From assembly GCF_004152865.1 (NCBI RefSeq), contig NZ_SEOO01000012.1, positions 44,766-108,765 on the forward strand: 64,000 bases of DNA, read 5' to 3'. Both the position numbers and the translations under genes were made by a program. Within the stretch, counting starts at the first letter, position 1. Each line of letters opens with the position of its first letter. Under the pieces are notes generated by a model. It was not told the origin of the DNA and made no database searches. It saw only the letters and a program-made list of their open reading frames with translations. This document shows, in pieces, positions 8,539 to 17,448 of the stretch. This stretch comes from Sphingobium cupriresistens (GTDB lineage Bacteria; Pseudomonadota; Alphaproteobacteria; Sphingomonadales; Sphingomonadaceae).

Positions 8539-8934
8539 ATGGGTCAGACTCGCTTTCATCCCAAGACCGGTGATGTGCTTCGGCGTGACGCCCGGATGCA
8601 AACGCTGAGCGTTGGCTCGTTGTCACGCGAAGTGGAGGTGCCGGGCTGGTATCCTGAAGGCGATGGCGATTCCATCCATTCGGGCGCTGAACTTCAAGCA
8701 TTGGATCAAGCCTATCTCGAGTTGCGAGCGGCCTATGCCGCACGGGTCAAGGCCGTGCGCAAGAAGCTTGGCCTCACCCAAGAAGAGGCGGGTAGGATCA
8801 TTGGCGGCGGACGGCGAGCGTTCCAAAAGTATGAGCGTGGTACAATGCAGCCCAGTGAAGCTGCGGTTGGCTTGATTGAGATTCTTGATCGCCATCTGGA
8901 AGAGGTCACAACTCTCCGCAATATCCGACGGTAG
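8539..8934 (+). CDS. MqsA-like antitoxin with HTH domain, no zinc cysteines
   Basis: A 131-residue protein. The N-terminal half (FHPKTGDVLRRDAR, then REVEVPGWYPEG) follows the YgiT/MqsA antitoxin pattern, but the protein has no cysteine at all, so the zinc site of classical MqsA is missing. The C-terminal half is a Xre-type helix-turn-helix (KLGLTQEEAGRIIGGGRRAF, then QKYERG). ATG 8539 has a strong Shine-Dalgarno AAGGAGG at 8525-8531; an upstream TTG would give two extra residues. No MqsR-like toxin lies beside it: upstream is the integrase, downstream the HipA fusion. It may be an orphan antitoxin or a DNA-binding regulator of the element. Confidence 0.7.
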   Translation: MGQTRFHPKTGDVLRRDARMQTLSVGSLSREVEVPGWYPEGDGDSIHSGAELQALDQAYLELRAAYAARVKAVRKKLGLTQEEAGRIIGGGRRAFQKYERGTMQPSEAAVGLIEILDRHLEEVTTLRNIRR

Positions 8935-8960
8935 GCCAGTAAGAGGCGCTTCCAGGACGC

Positions 8961-8990
8961 TGTCCGAAAAATGTATACGCATTTCGGACA
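8961..8990. repeat. 30-bp palindrome with TGTCCGAAA arms
   Basis: Perfect 9-bp arms TGTCCGAAA (8961-8969) and TTTCGGACA (8982-8990) flank a 12-bp centre containing GTATAC. There is no T-run, so it is a poor terminator. The TGTCCG arms around a TA-containing centre recall crossover sites of small serine recombinases of the Tn3 resolvase group, though a repressor operator is equally possible. Confidence 0.5.
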
Positions 8991-9079
8991 TGCTGCGGGA
9001 TCAAGCAGAAATAGCCTAGTCCAGAGGTGGGTCGGTGCTTGCCCTCAGCGGTGTGCTCCGCACCGCACCTGCTTGCGGA

Positions 9080-9163
9080 ATTAACGTGCATGTGAGATGC
9101 GAGATAATTCTTGCATATCACATCCACCCGTGGGATTAACGCGCATCTGAAGTGCGAGATAAT
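9080..9163. promoter_or_regulatory. Tandem operator-like repeats upstream of the HipA fusion gene
   Basis: Two 29-bp units, 9080-9108 and 9135-9163, share ATTAACG-GCAT at the left and TGCGAGATAAT at the right; within each unit the two ends are imperfect inverted repeats of each other. Their starts are 55 bp apart and the second ends 3 bp before the start codon at 9167. Two palindromes overlapping the promoter and start are typical of toxin-antitoxin autoregulation, here probably by the AbiEi-like N-terminal domain. Confidence 0.6.
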
Positions 9164-9166
9164 CCT

Positions 9167-11020
9167 ATGACAGTCCATCTGGTCGGCGAAACGATCGATG
9201 CCAAGCGCGCGCACCAGCGCGCGCAAGCGGGCGAGCTCGTCCAGCTCGTGCGCGGCATATATATCGATCAAGATGTCGATGCGGACGCTGCCATAATGGG
9301 CCACGCGATCCGCATCGCACAGTATCTCTATCCCAATGCCTATCTGTCGTCGGCGAGCGCGGTCCTGCTTGCTCCGACACCCGATGGCAGGCTTTTTATA
9401 AGCGGAAAACGCAACCAACGCACGCGGCTGCGCAGCCTGGAAATCGTCCAGAACGAAGCGCCGAAGCACCCTTCGACCGCATCAGCGGTGGTTGGTGATG
9501 ATCAGGGCGAGCTGCGTATTCATGCATCCTCCCCGCGGCAACGCTTTCTGGAAGCATTTCGGCTGCGCAGCGAACATGCCAGCGCCATCACCGCCGAGAT
9601 GCGCGTCCAACTGGCTGCGCGTCTCGTCGAGGAGCACGGCACGACCAAGGAAGCCGCCGATGCAGTCTGGGCACTGGCCCGCGAAAATGGCTGGTATCGC
9701 GAAGGCGAAGCCGCTGAACGCTTCCTTATGGCGCAGCCGGGTACGGCCAAAGCGCCCGTAAACAAGGCCGCGCTGGATCTGATGATCGCCTGGCATGGCG
9801 AGCCGCTCGGGAACCTCGCCCATGACGGCTTTGAGTGGCGCTGGAAGCCGGCCCGGCGCTCAGGGCCGACGCTCATCCGGGAGACAACGCCCGGCAAACT
9901 TCCGGCTTTTGTCGAATCCCTCCTGCCGGAAGGCTGGCTCGCAAAGGTGCTTCACGAGCGGGACGAGCGCGAAGCTTTGAAGCGTGGACGGCGTTATATG
10001 TCCAACGTCGCTGTGGTCGAGACGCGCGACGAGTTGACGGCACTACCGGCTGACATTCTCACGACGAAGCTGAGCGGCTTTGTCGAGGCAGGCCGTTTCA
10101 CTGGCCACTATGATGGCCCGGCGCGCGGTGCCATCGAGGAGAGTTTCGAGCAAAACCTCGCGCGCATATTCGCGCGCGCCGAAACACCGCGCTTGTCGGG
10201 TGTTCAGATCAAGGCGCCGATGCATCTGGCACCCGATGGCACACTCCTTCCGGCCATCGATCTGCCATTTACCCATATCCTCAAACCAGCAGGCACCGCT
10301 GGCTTCGAGATGCTGCCGATCGTGGAATGGCTCTGCCTTGAACTTGGCCGCGCTGCAGGCTTTGCCGCGCCTGATGTCGCCCTGACGGCGATGCCCGATG
10401 GCATGGCTCCCGCGCTCATTGTAGAGCGGTTCGACATCCGCCTGGAGCCGGATGATCAGAGGCGGATCGCGCTTGAGGATTTCTGCTCGATCCTCGATCT
10501 TCCTGCCTCTGCCAAATATGACGGGACGATAGAGCGGATGGCGCGCGGACTGCGGCCGCTGTCGACCGACCCTGCAGCGGATCTCGATATCCTGTTCCGC
10601 CGTGCGGTTTTTGCCTGGCTGATTGCCGATGGCGATATGCACCTCAAAAATCTCGCGCTGCTCAAAATCGCCGAACCGAATGCCAAGGCTTTCACCTCGG
10701 TTCGCTTCGCTCCGCTGTATGATGCGGTCACGACGCGGGTCTTCCCGGGTCTTGGCGGCGATCGCATGGCGCTCAAGCTGGGTGGCAAGGATGATCGGCT
10801 GACGCGCCGGGATTTCATGACGCTGGCACGCACGATCGGCCTGCCGCAAGGTGACGCGGAAAGGGCCATTGCCGAATTGACCGGCAGCCTCGCACAAGCC
10901 GTCGGAACCGTCCGGCTCCCGGCCTTTGCGGCGGAGGGCGAGGTTGCCGCTACCGTCCAGGGCCAGGTATTGGCTCTGACCGGCGAGCGCTGCGCCGCGC
11001 TCGCTGGCGATGAGGGTTAG
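9167..11020 (+). CDS. AbiEi-like domain fused to HipA-type kinase
   Basis: A 617-residue single-chain toxin-antitoxin candidate. Residues 1 to about 130 look like an AbiEi-type winged-helix domain (AGELVQLVRGIYID, then YLSSASAVLLAP and GRLFISG). From about 195 on it is HipA-like: HGEPLGNLAHDG, LLPEGW near 255, SGVQIKAPM near 345, HILKP near 370, the kinase catalytic element DGDMHLKNLAL near 488-498, and a metal-binding YD near 518. HipA proteins phosphorylate targets such as glutamyl-tRNA synthetase to cause growth arrest. The target here is unknown. ATG 9167 is preferred to GTG 9152 because the latter lies inside the operator-like repeat. The gene ends at a strong terminator hairpin. Confidence 0.8.
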   Translation: MTVHLVGETIDAKRAHQRAQAGELVQLVRGIYIDQDVDADAAIMGHAIRIAQYLYPNAYLSSASAVLLAPTPDGRLFISGKRNQRTRLRSLEIVQNEAPKHPSTASAVVGDDQGELRIHASSPRQRFLEAFRLRSEHASAITAEMRVQLAARLVEEHGTTKEAADAVWALARENGWYREGEAAERFLMAQPGTAKAPVNKAALDLMIAWHGEPLGNLAHDGFEWRWKPARRSGPTLIRETTPGKLPAFVESLLPEGWLAKVLHERDEREALKRGRRYMSNVAVVETRDELTALPADILTTKLSGFVEAGRFTGHYDGPARGAIEESFEQNLARIFARAETPRLSGVQIKAPMHLAPDGTLLPAIDLPFTHILKPAGTAGFEMLPIVEWLCLELGRAAGFAAPDVALTAMPDGMAPALIVERFDIRLEPDDQRRIALEDFCSILDLPASAKYDGTIERMARGLRPLSTDPAADLDILFRRAVFAWLIADGDMHLKNLALLKIAEPNAKAFTSVRFAPLYDAVTTRVFPGLGGDRMALKLGGKDDRLTRRDFMTLARTIGLPQGDAERAIAELTGSLAQAVGTVRLPAFAAEGEVAATVQGQVLALTGERCAALAGDEG

Positions 11021-11024
11021 GGTA

Positions 11025-11066
11025 GCGGGCGCTCGTCAGCACAGTGCAGACAAGCGCCCGCCTTTT
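11025..11066 (+). terminator. Terminator hairpin after the HipA fusion gene
   Basis: A 9-bp perfect stem, GCGGGCGCT (11025-11033) with AGCGCCCGC (11053-11061), is followed by CTTTT. It lies in the 47-bp gap between two converging genes and would end the plus-strand message; the T-run is short. Confidence 0.65.
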
Positions 11067-11067
11067 G

Positions 11068-13149
11068 CTACATCGCCCAGCGGATTCGGGCGAAAGCGGA
11101 GCGGCCTGCGCCTGGCAAACGTGATCCCAACGGGACATCGGACCCTGTTATCCGGTTATATCCGGCCAGATGATCGAGATAGTAGGTGTCGAACAGATTC
11201 TCGATGCCAAGATCGAGCCGGACACCGTCGCGTATCAGCCAGTAGCCAGAGATGTTGGCAAGGACATAGCCAGCGCTCGGCGCCTCAGTATTGGTAGCGG
11301 ACACATGGTGCTGCCGGGCGATGAACTGGCCTTCGACCGAGATCGACCAGCGGCTTTCCTCCCAGCTCACTGCCAGACGTCCGTTGGCAGGTGCCATCCG
11401 GTAGAGATTGTCGGCAATGTCGGTGCGTTCAGCACGCACATAGCTGGCGACACCGTCAAGGCGCAGCGGACCCGCAATCTTTGCGCCGAACGCGATATCG
11501 GCGCCCCATATGCGCGCATCAGTGTTGGCAAAGCGCAGCGGCGTGGGATCACCGCTGCCATTTGATACGATTTCAACCGGGGTGTTAAGAATGCCGGGAG
11601 TGGTGTCGAACGGTATACCCTGAATGAAATCGTTGATCCGGCGATAGTAGATGACCGGTCGGGCGTAGGCAGTGTCACCCTGCCAGTCGACGCCAAGCTC
11701 TGCGATCCAAGCTTTTTCGATTTTGAGATTGACGTCGCCGACATAGATGTTCCCGTCGGCGAGACCACCGCTGGCTTCAGTGGGCAACCAAGAATAGCGC
11801 TCGATCAGGCTGGGTGCGCGCGTCTTGTGCGCGAGTGTCAGCCGCGGAGTGAATGCATCCATCTCTGCCCATAGCCGGAGCGATGCATCGACGCTGGTGC
11901 CCGACCAGTTGCGGTCGGCCAGTGCAAAGGCATTGGCCAGATTGACCGGACCGGCCGGAACACCGGGGCCAAAGCGCGATGGGCCGGTCGATGCGCCGTG
12001 GCGGTCGATGCGTAGTCCCAGTTCGGATTCAATAGCACCAAAGCCGCTCCGCCATTCGACAAAGCCGCCGACCCGGTCGCTGCTGGCCCGATCAAGCGGA
12101 TGGATGAAGAAGGCTGGAGACAAGGGATTATAGAGCACATAGCCCTTGTCGATCAGCTCGAAATCACCGCCGACCCGGATGTGGCGATCTGCCGAACCAA
12201 AGCGCAGCGACGCATCGGCGGCCATTGTGTCGGCATAGGTGTCTGACTGCCGGGTCATTGCGATTATTGGCGCGGGGCGTAGTTCATAGTTGTTCATGCG
12301 GTGGGACACACCGGTGTAATTGGCGTGGACTTCCAGCCGCAGGTCGTCGTTCAGATCACCTTCAAACCCTGCGCGGGCAAAGTCGGTGTGGAAATAGACA
12401 ATGTCCATGGCGAACGGCGGGTTGCCCGAGCGGCCGGTATCTTGCCGCCGATATTCGAGACTGAACTCGCCGGGCCCCGCGCGAAAGCCAGCCTGAACGC
12501 CATAGACTGTGCGATGAAATGACGTGCTGCCAATGCGCCCGCCGGGGAAGCGGATGTCGTCACCGGCTTCATAGGAGCCAATCACGCCGAGGCGCAGGCT
12601 GTCGCTGGCGAGAGCCACAAGACCGCCAATGGCCACACTGTCATCGACGCTGCGATATTGGCTGGTCAGGTCGATCTGTGGTGACAGGCTGGAGCCGTCG
12701 CCAAAGCGCGCATGTTTGAGGATGGTGTTGACGCCGCCGCCCAATCCCGGGCCGTCACGCACAGGGGAAATGCCGCGTGCGATCTCGATCCTGTCGATCA
12801 GCATCATCGGTGCATAGTGCATTGCCGGGTCCATGGCGTTGGGGCCACCTGTCGCGAAACGTTGGCCATTGATCCGCAGCAGGATGCGCTCGCCAAACAG
12901 GCCGCGCATCTGCACCTGGCCGGAAAGCGTGCCATTCGCGACGACAGCCGCGCCGGGCTGACGCGCAATAAAGGCCGCGCCATCGGGGCCGGTGGACAGT
13001 TCCTCGTCAGCTTCGGTCGCGGCATCGGTGGCCGTCAGGCGCGGCGCTGTCACGACGATGGTGTCAGCTGATTGTTCATCGCCTTCAGCGGCAAAGGCAG
13101 GCGTGGCAGCGGTCAGGGCGACCGCCAAGCTTAAGAGTGAAGTCTTCAT
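11068..13149 (-). CDS. TonB-dependent outer-membrane receptor (possibly copper)
   Basis: A 693-residue outer-membrane receptor with a cleavable signal peptide (cut after AFA, about residue 20). A TonB-box-like DTIVVTAPR is followed by a plug domain with VQMRGLFGERILLRINGQR and the run GGPNAMDPAMHYAP, which resembles the plug of copper receptors of the OprC/NosA type. A 22-strand barrel ends in aromatic-rich segments. It is the last gene of a six-gene minus-strand operon and directly follows a DUF2946 gene, a family often found beside copper-related receptors. Substrate assignment to copper is therefore an inference from similarity and neighbourhood. Confidence 0.82.
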   Translation of the reverse strand: MKTSLLSLAVALTAATPAFAAEGDEQSADTIVVTAPRLTATDAATEADEELSTGPDGAAFIARQPGAAVVANGTLSGQVQMRGLFGERILLRINGQRFATGGPNAMDPAMHYAPMMLIDRIEIARGISPVRDGPGLGGGVNTILKHARFGDGSSLSPQIDLTSQYRSVDDSVAIGGLVALASDSLRLGVIGSYEAGDDIRFPGGRIGSTSFHRTVYGVQAGFRAGPGEFSLEYRRQDTGRSGNPPFAMDIVYFHTDFARAGFEGDLNDDLRLEVHANYTGVSHRMNNYELRPAPIIAMTRQSDTYADTMAADASLRFGSADRHIRVGGDFELIDKGYVLYNPLSPAFFIHPLDRASSDRVGGFVEWRSGFGAIESELGLRIDRHGASTGPSRFGPGVPAGPVNLANAFALADRNWSGTSVDASLRLWAEMDAFTPRLTLAHKTRAPSLIERYSWLPTEASGGLADGNIYVGDVNLKIEKAWIAELGVDWQGDTAYARPVIYYRRINDFIQGIPFDTTPGILNTPVEIVSNGSGDPTPLRFANTDARIWGADIAFGAKIAGPLRLDGVASYVRAERTDIADNLYRMAPANGRLAVSWEESRWSISVEGQFIARQHHVSATNTEAPSAGYVLANISGYWLIRDGVRLDLGIENLFDTYYLDHLAGYNRITGSDVPLGSRLPGAGRSAFARIRWAM

Positions 13150-13286
13150 GGTTCAGATCATTCGCAAAACATGCAAAGTCGTGCCGCCCGCATCGAAGAT
13201 GCCGGTTCGGGTGACTTGCCTTGAAATTGATGCGGAGCTCAGGCGCGATTGTGGCCCGGATCAGTCCGCAGGTTCAGGTCGTTTTG

Positions 13287-13709
13287 TCAGGCGAATGATG
13301 GAGGGCCACGCAGTGGCGGGCGCAGATGCGCAAAGCGCCGATGCACCGGCAACGCAACGAGACGTGCGCTCGTGATGAGGATGAATGCGAGTGCCAATGC
13401 GAGCAAAAGGCCATCCGCCCCCGCGATCAACGCCATCGACAGGGCGGAAAAGGCGCAAGGTGGATTCTTCTGGCTATGATCGCCTGAGCGGTCCTGCCCA
13501 TTGCCCGATCGCGGCACCACAATCTCGATGGTGCTGTGCTCGTTTTCGAAACCCGAACAAATCTGAACGCTTAGTGTGAGCGCTGAGGGTGCCACCATAT
13601 AGCCCGCAGGGATCAGTCCGCGAACGAGCAGGGCGATCGCCACAAGCACCATCGCCCATGTTCGCCGCTGGAAAGTGAAGGTGCGCAAGGTGTTCATTCG
13701 CGCCGCCAC
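13287..13709 (-). CDS. DUF2946 family protein
   Basis: A 140-residue small membrane-associated protein from a GTG start at 13709; ATG 13697 would give 136 residues and is also plausible. The family signature is visible: an N-terminal hydrophobic segment ending in RGLIPAGYMV, a cysteine in VQICSG, a polar His/Asp-rich middle (DRSGDHSQKN), then PPCAFSAL and a C-terminal hydrophobic helix. The biochemical role is not established. Family members are often next to TonB-dependent copper receptors, as here (receptor 137 bp downstream). It follows the ABC ATPase by 31 bp. Confidence 0.8.
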   Translation of the reverse strand: MAARMNTLRTFTFQRRTWAMVLVAIALLVRGLIPAGYMVAPSALTLSVQICSGFENEHSTIEIVVPRSGNGQDRSGDHSQKNPPCAFSALSMALIAGADGLLLALALAFILITSARLVALPVHRRFAHLRPPLRGPPSFA

Positions 13710-13740
13710 TTAGCTCTTGTCTTGAAGGTTGTCACGGAGG

Positions 13741-14463
13741 TCATATTCCGAACGATGCTTCTGGCTCATGATGACCCGGTGTTTCCTCAACCGTATGGCC
13801 GTCTCGAATATTATAGAGCCGCTTGAAGGTCGGGATGATCTTTTCATCATGAGTGACGATGATGATCGCGGTATCGAACTGCCGGGCCATGTCGTTGAGA
13901 AGCCCCACAACAGCAAGAGCACGCTGGCCATCCAGCGGCGCAGTGGGTTCATCGGCAAGGATGACCGGCGGACGATTGATCAATGCCCGGGCAATCGCCA
14001 CACGCTGCTGCTCCCCCCCCGAAAGCTGTGAGGGCATGGCGGCGGCGCGGTGACCGACATCCAAAGCGTCGAGCAAATCTCGGGCCATCTTTCGTGCCTC
14101 TGCATTTGGCTTTCCGGCCAGCATCGGCAGCAACGCGACATTGTCGGTCACATCAAGGAAAGGGATCAAATAGGGTGCCTGAAAAATGAAGCCGATCATA
14201 TCGCGGCGCAGCGCGCGCAGATCGCGGACCTTCCAGCCATTGTCATAAATGCACTGGTCACCAATCGTCATCTTGCCTGACGTCGGTTCGATCACTGCGC
14301 CAAGGCATTTTAGCAATGTACTTTTGCCAGAGCCTGATGGCCCGATCAGTCCGATCACTTCGCCCTTTGCCACGGCCATGTCGACGCCGCGCAGGGCATG
14401 AACTGCCGTGTCGCCGCTGCCGTAGGTCTTGACGACATTCTCAAGGATGATGCCCTCAGCCAC
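13741..14463 (-). CDS. ABC transporter ATPase (LolD/MacB/DevA type)
   Basis: A 240-residue nucleotide-binding subunit that powers the FtsX-type permease encoded just upstream (8-bp overlap). Walker A is GPSGSGKST near residue 42, the Q-loop is IFQAPYL, the signature LSGGEQQRVAIARAL lies near 145, and Walker B is VILADEPTAPLD. The common Gly or Asn of the D-loop region (TGxLD/TANLD) is replaced by TAPLD, an uncommon but tolerable variant. The H-loop is VTHD. With the HlyD adaptor it resembles DevBCA exporters, which move lipids, peptides or metal complexes across the envelope. Confidence 0.93.
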   Translation of the reverse strand: MAEGIILENVVKTYGSGDTAVHALRGVDMAVAKGEVIGLIGPSGSGKSTLLKCLGAVIEPTSGKMTIGDQCIYDNGWKVRDLRALRRDMIGFIFQAPYLIPFLDVTDNVALLPMLAGKPNAEARKMARDLLDALDVGHRAAAMPSQLSGGEQQRVAIARALINRPPVILADEPTAPLDGQRALAVVGLLNDMARQFDTAIIIVTHDEKIIPTFKRLYNIRDGHTVEETPGHHEPEASFGI

Positions 14464-15658
14464 CGATCGCCTCCGCCGGATCCACCTTGATCGCAGCCTG
14501 GATGGCCAGAAAGCTGGCCACTGTGCAGATCAGCATCACCGCCACGAAGCCCAGGATCGAATCCGATGGCAGCAGCAGAACATATTTAGGGAAGAAGGGC
14601 GCCCACAGGCTGGCGGCAATTTTGCCGACGATGAATCCAATCAGTCCCAACCCCAGCGCCTGTTGCAAGATCATCCACGAGATCGTTCGATTGCGCGTGC
14701 CGATCAGTTTCAGCACGGCAATTTCGCGGATTTTTCCGATTGTCATGGTATAGATGATGAACGCCACGATGGCTGCGCTCACGATCGAAAGGATGACCAG
14801 AAACATTGCGATCTGCCGGGCCGAGTTGGCAATCAGTTTCTGGACAAGGATCTCTTCCATTTGGGCGCGCGTATAGACCGTGAGGCGTTGCCAACGGCGG
14901 ATTGCGGCGGCGACTTCATCGGGATCGGCATCCGGTGTGATGGTGACCAGAATGGCATTGACGTTGCTATTGCCCGACTGAACGGCGTTTACAGCTTGCG
15001 CAACCGCCGGATTGCCCGGCGGGTTCAGTTGGGGATTGGCAGCCGTGCGCGCCCTCTGACGGACAATGGCGTCGCTGTCCTTCTGGAACTGGGCGGCCTG
15101 GGCATCCTTTAGCGACAGGAACAACATCGGGTCGCCGCCCGATGACACCATCCGGCTGGTCAACCCGACGATGGTGTAGAAGTTGCGGCGCACTTTGACG
15201 CGATCCCCAATTGCGAAGCCGGTCTTCACATCGGCCACAGCTTCATAGTGGCCACGCACGATCTGGCGTCCGGAGATCAAATGGGTGGGTTGGCCGGGCA
15301 GTCCCGGCTCGCCCATTTCCGCCCCGACGACCATTACCCGCACATCCTTGTCACCGTGCGCAATCTGCATGGTGAGGTAAGTTACGCCCGCGGCTTGGGC
15401 GACACCGCGCATCGCCTGGATCGGGCGTTCGCTGTCTTCGGTCAGGCTGGACGGTTCGGCATAGGGACCGAGCGTGTCCTTCTGCACGACCCACAGGTCG
15501 GCTCGGCTATTGTCCAGCAAGGCCTGCGCATCATCGACCATGCCGCGATAGACGCCCGCCATCGACAAGGTGACACCGATCAACAAACCCAGTCCTACAC
15601 CGGTAAGAACGAATTTGCCCCAGCCATGCAGGATATCGCGCCCCGCTAGGCTGATCAT
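14456..15658 (-). CDS. FtsX/MacB-type ABC permease (DevC-like)
   Basis: A 400-residue inner-membrane permease with the type VII ABC topology: one N-terminal helix (FVLTGVGLGLLIGVTLSMAG, residues 16-35), a large periplasmic domain of about 220 residues, and three C-terminal helices (from about 265, around 330, and near 370), ending in VDPAEAIGG, the usual end of such permeases (P-x-x-A). It overlaps the adaptor gene upstream (ATGA) and the ATPase gene downstream. The substrate is unknown; in this class the periplasmic domain and adaptor act as a mechanotransmitter. Confidence 0.9.
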   Translation of the reverse strand: MISLAGRDILHGWGKFVLTGVGLGLLIGVTLSMAGVYRGMVDDAQALLDNSRADLWVVQKDTLGPYAEPSSLTEDSERPIQAMRGVAQAAGVTYLTMQIAHGDKDVRVMVVGAEMGEPGLPGQPTHLISGRQIVRGHYEAVADVKTGFAIGDRVKVRRNFYTIVGLTSRMVSSGGDPMLFLSLKDAQAAQFQKDSDAIVRQRARTAANPQLNPPGNPAVAQAVNAVQSGNSNVNAILVTITPDADPDEVAAAIRRWQRLTVYTRAQMEEILVQKLIANSARQIAMFLVILSIVSAAIVAFIIYTMTIGKIREIAVLKLIGTRNRTISWMILQQALGLGLIGFIVGKIAASLWAPFFPKYVLLLPSDSILGFVAVMLICTVASFLAIQAAIKVDPAEAIGG

Positions 15659-16836
15659 GGCAGTGCGTCGACAATGCTGAATCGGCTGCTAGCCGATAGC
15701 GCCCGCGCGCTGTGAATTACTATGTCCTCGCCCCGGGTGAGGCCATGCAGCACCTGCACCCAGCCTTCCAGATTCTGAGCGCCCAGCCTGACGGGCGCGA
15801 AGACAAGATCGCCGTCACGGACCACCCAAACGCCAACCTGCCCATCAATCCGGTGTACAGCTGCATTAGGTATGGCCAGTGATCGTGCCTGTGCCGGCAG
15901 GGCCACGGTTACCTCGGCCAATTCACCGATTGCGGGCAATCCGCCGGTTATAGTGAACCGTGCCTTGGCCAGCACTTCCTCCGTCAACGCATCTGCCATC
16001 GGTTCAACGCGTTCGATTATGCCGGAAAGGGGAGCATCCGGCCTCGATCGCAAAGCAATCCGCACCTGCTGGCCCGCTGCCAGACCAGCCGATTGGGTCT
16101 GGTCGAAGCGTACGTTGATCCACAATTGCGATGGATCGATAGTCTCAATCACAGCCTGACCGGCCACTACGGTTGTGCCGGGTTCCACAGCTCTGCGCAC
16201 CACCAGCCCAGCGTGCGGTGCGACAAGGCGCAGGTTGGCACGTTGCTCCACCAACGCCGATCGTTCAGCGCCCAGACGTCCCCGATCCATTGTGGCAGCA
16301 CTGCGATTGGCCTGCGCCGCCGCAAGTCCTGCCTGCGCAGCAGCCAGTTCCTGACGGCGTTGATCAACCATCGCATCGGTGACCCAGCCACCCCGTTTCA
16401 GCTCTTCCGTCCGTGCGGCCACGGATCGGGCGAGAACGACCCGGGCGTTCGCATCCGCAATCTGAGCTACTGCGGCCTGTTCCAGCGCGGCTGACCGCGC
16501 AGTCCCGCCAGCCGCTGCATCGATGCGCTGGTCGAGGTCGATTGGATCGATTTGTGCCAGCAATTGCCCTGCGACTACTATGTCGCCCACATCCACGGCG
16601 ACCATTGTCACCCGGCCCGCAGCGGTTGGCCCAACTTTCTGGGTGTAGCGCGCCTCGACGGTGCCGATGCCGAACATGGCCGGGGCAATGCTGCGCTCCT
16701 CTACTTGCGCGATCGTCACATTGACCGGGGCAAGCGGGCCAGAGCGGAATGCCACCCAGGCAAAGAGCAGCAGAAGTGGCGCTAACACGGCCAGCAATGT
16801 CCAGCCGCGGCGGCTCATGGTGAATGGCAAAGTCAT
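15655..16836 (-). CDS. HlyD-family periplasmic adaptor of the ABC exporter
   Basis: A 393-residue adaptor with an N-terminal signal anchor (WTLLAVLAPLLLLFAWVAF, about residues 12-30), a barrel-sandwich start (VGPTAAGRVTMVAVDVGDIV), a coiled-coil hairpin (about 105-200), and the second lipoyl half LRLVAPHAGLVVRRAVEPG, then a beta-barrel domain. It bridges the ABC permease and probably an outer-membrane factor, which is not encoded in this operon. Its ends overlap the TetR gene (ATGA) and the permease gene (ATGA), so all are translated together. Confidence 0.9.
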   Translation of the reverse strand: MTLPFTMSRRGWTLLAVLAPLLLLFAWVAFRSGPLAPVNVTIAQVEERSIAPAMFGIGTVEARYTQKVGPTAAGRVTMVAVDVGDIVVAGQLLAQIDPIDLDQRIDAAAGGTARSAALEQAAVAQIADANARVVLARSVAARTEELKRGGWVTDAMVDQRRQELAAAQAGLAAAQANRSAATMDRGRLGAERSALVEQRANLRLVAPHAGLVVRRAVEPGTTVVAGQAVIETIDPSQLWINVRFDQTQSAGLAAGQQVRIALRSRPDAPLSGIIERVEPMADALTEEVLAKARFTITGGLPAIGELAEVTVALPAQARSLAIPNAAVHRIDGQVGVWVVRDGDLVFAPVRLGAQNLEGWVQVLHGLTRGEDIVIHSARALSASSRFSIVDALP

Positions 16837-17429
16837 TTGGCCACTCCCAGTCCATCACAAAAGAGGTCGAATAGCCTCCCCGAAACGGCGGGCATCGTGG
16901 TGAAATCACTGGCTGCCATTGCTTGCATGGCCAGCCCTTGCACCATGCCAAGGAACATTGTGGCCGCAGCGGGGATGTCGACCGTCTCGGCGATAAGCGA
17001 TTGCGCTTTTGCTTCAGTCAGCAGGTTCGTCACACGTTCGCGATACGCGGCCATCAGTGCGCGCACGCTCATCTTGCCCAGCGCGTCGCCATCCCGCTGC
17101 AATTCGCCAAACAATATTCGGGGCACGCCGGGGTGGGTCACGACGAAATCGATATGCGTGGCAAACATGGCACGCAGCCGTTCAATTGGCGTCACCCCTG
17201 TAACGGCATCAAAGCGCGCGAGCAGCGTGGTGGCAGTCCAGTCCATCACTGCAGCCCAGATCGCTTGCTTGTCGGCAAAATGGCGGAAAAGTGCGCCCTG
17301 CGTCACGTCCATCTGCGCTGCAATCTGCGCAGTCGTAATGTCCGCCGGATTGGTGGCTGCTGCCAAGCCAATCACCGTTTCAACAGTGGCGGCACGGCGT
17401 GCATCGGCGGAGAGTTTGGTGCGGGGCAT
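16833..17429 (-). CDS. TetR-family regulator, first gene of the ABC/TonB operon
   Basis: A 198-residue TetR regulator. The helix-turn-helix is at residues 30-55 (ITTAQIAAQMDVTQGALFRH, then FADKQ), followed by a ligand-binding domain. It heads the operon TetR-HlyD-permease-ATPase-DUF2946-TonB receptor, with a 4-bp overlap into the adaptor gene. A near-palindrome in the intergenic region (17449-17464), shared with the divergent methyltransferase gene, is its likely operator, so it may control both directions. Confidence 0.88.
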   Translation of the reverse strand: MPRTKLSADARRAATVETVIGLAAATNPADITTAQIAAQMDVTQGALFRHFADKQAIWAAVMDWTATTLLARFDAVTGVTPIERLRAMFATHIDFVVTHPGVPRILFGELQRDGDALGKMSVRALMAAYRERVTNLLTEAKAQSLIAETVDIPAAATMFLGMVQGLAMQAMAASDFTTMPAVSGRLFDLFCDGLGVAK

Positions 17430-17448
17430 CTGACCACCTTGCGCTTTT

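Noticed and set aside
13710..13958. 82-codon minus-strand frame between the ABC ATPase and DUF2946 genes
   Set aside because: It overlaps the end of the ATPase gene in another frame and shows no family features.
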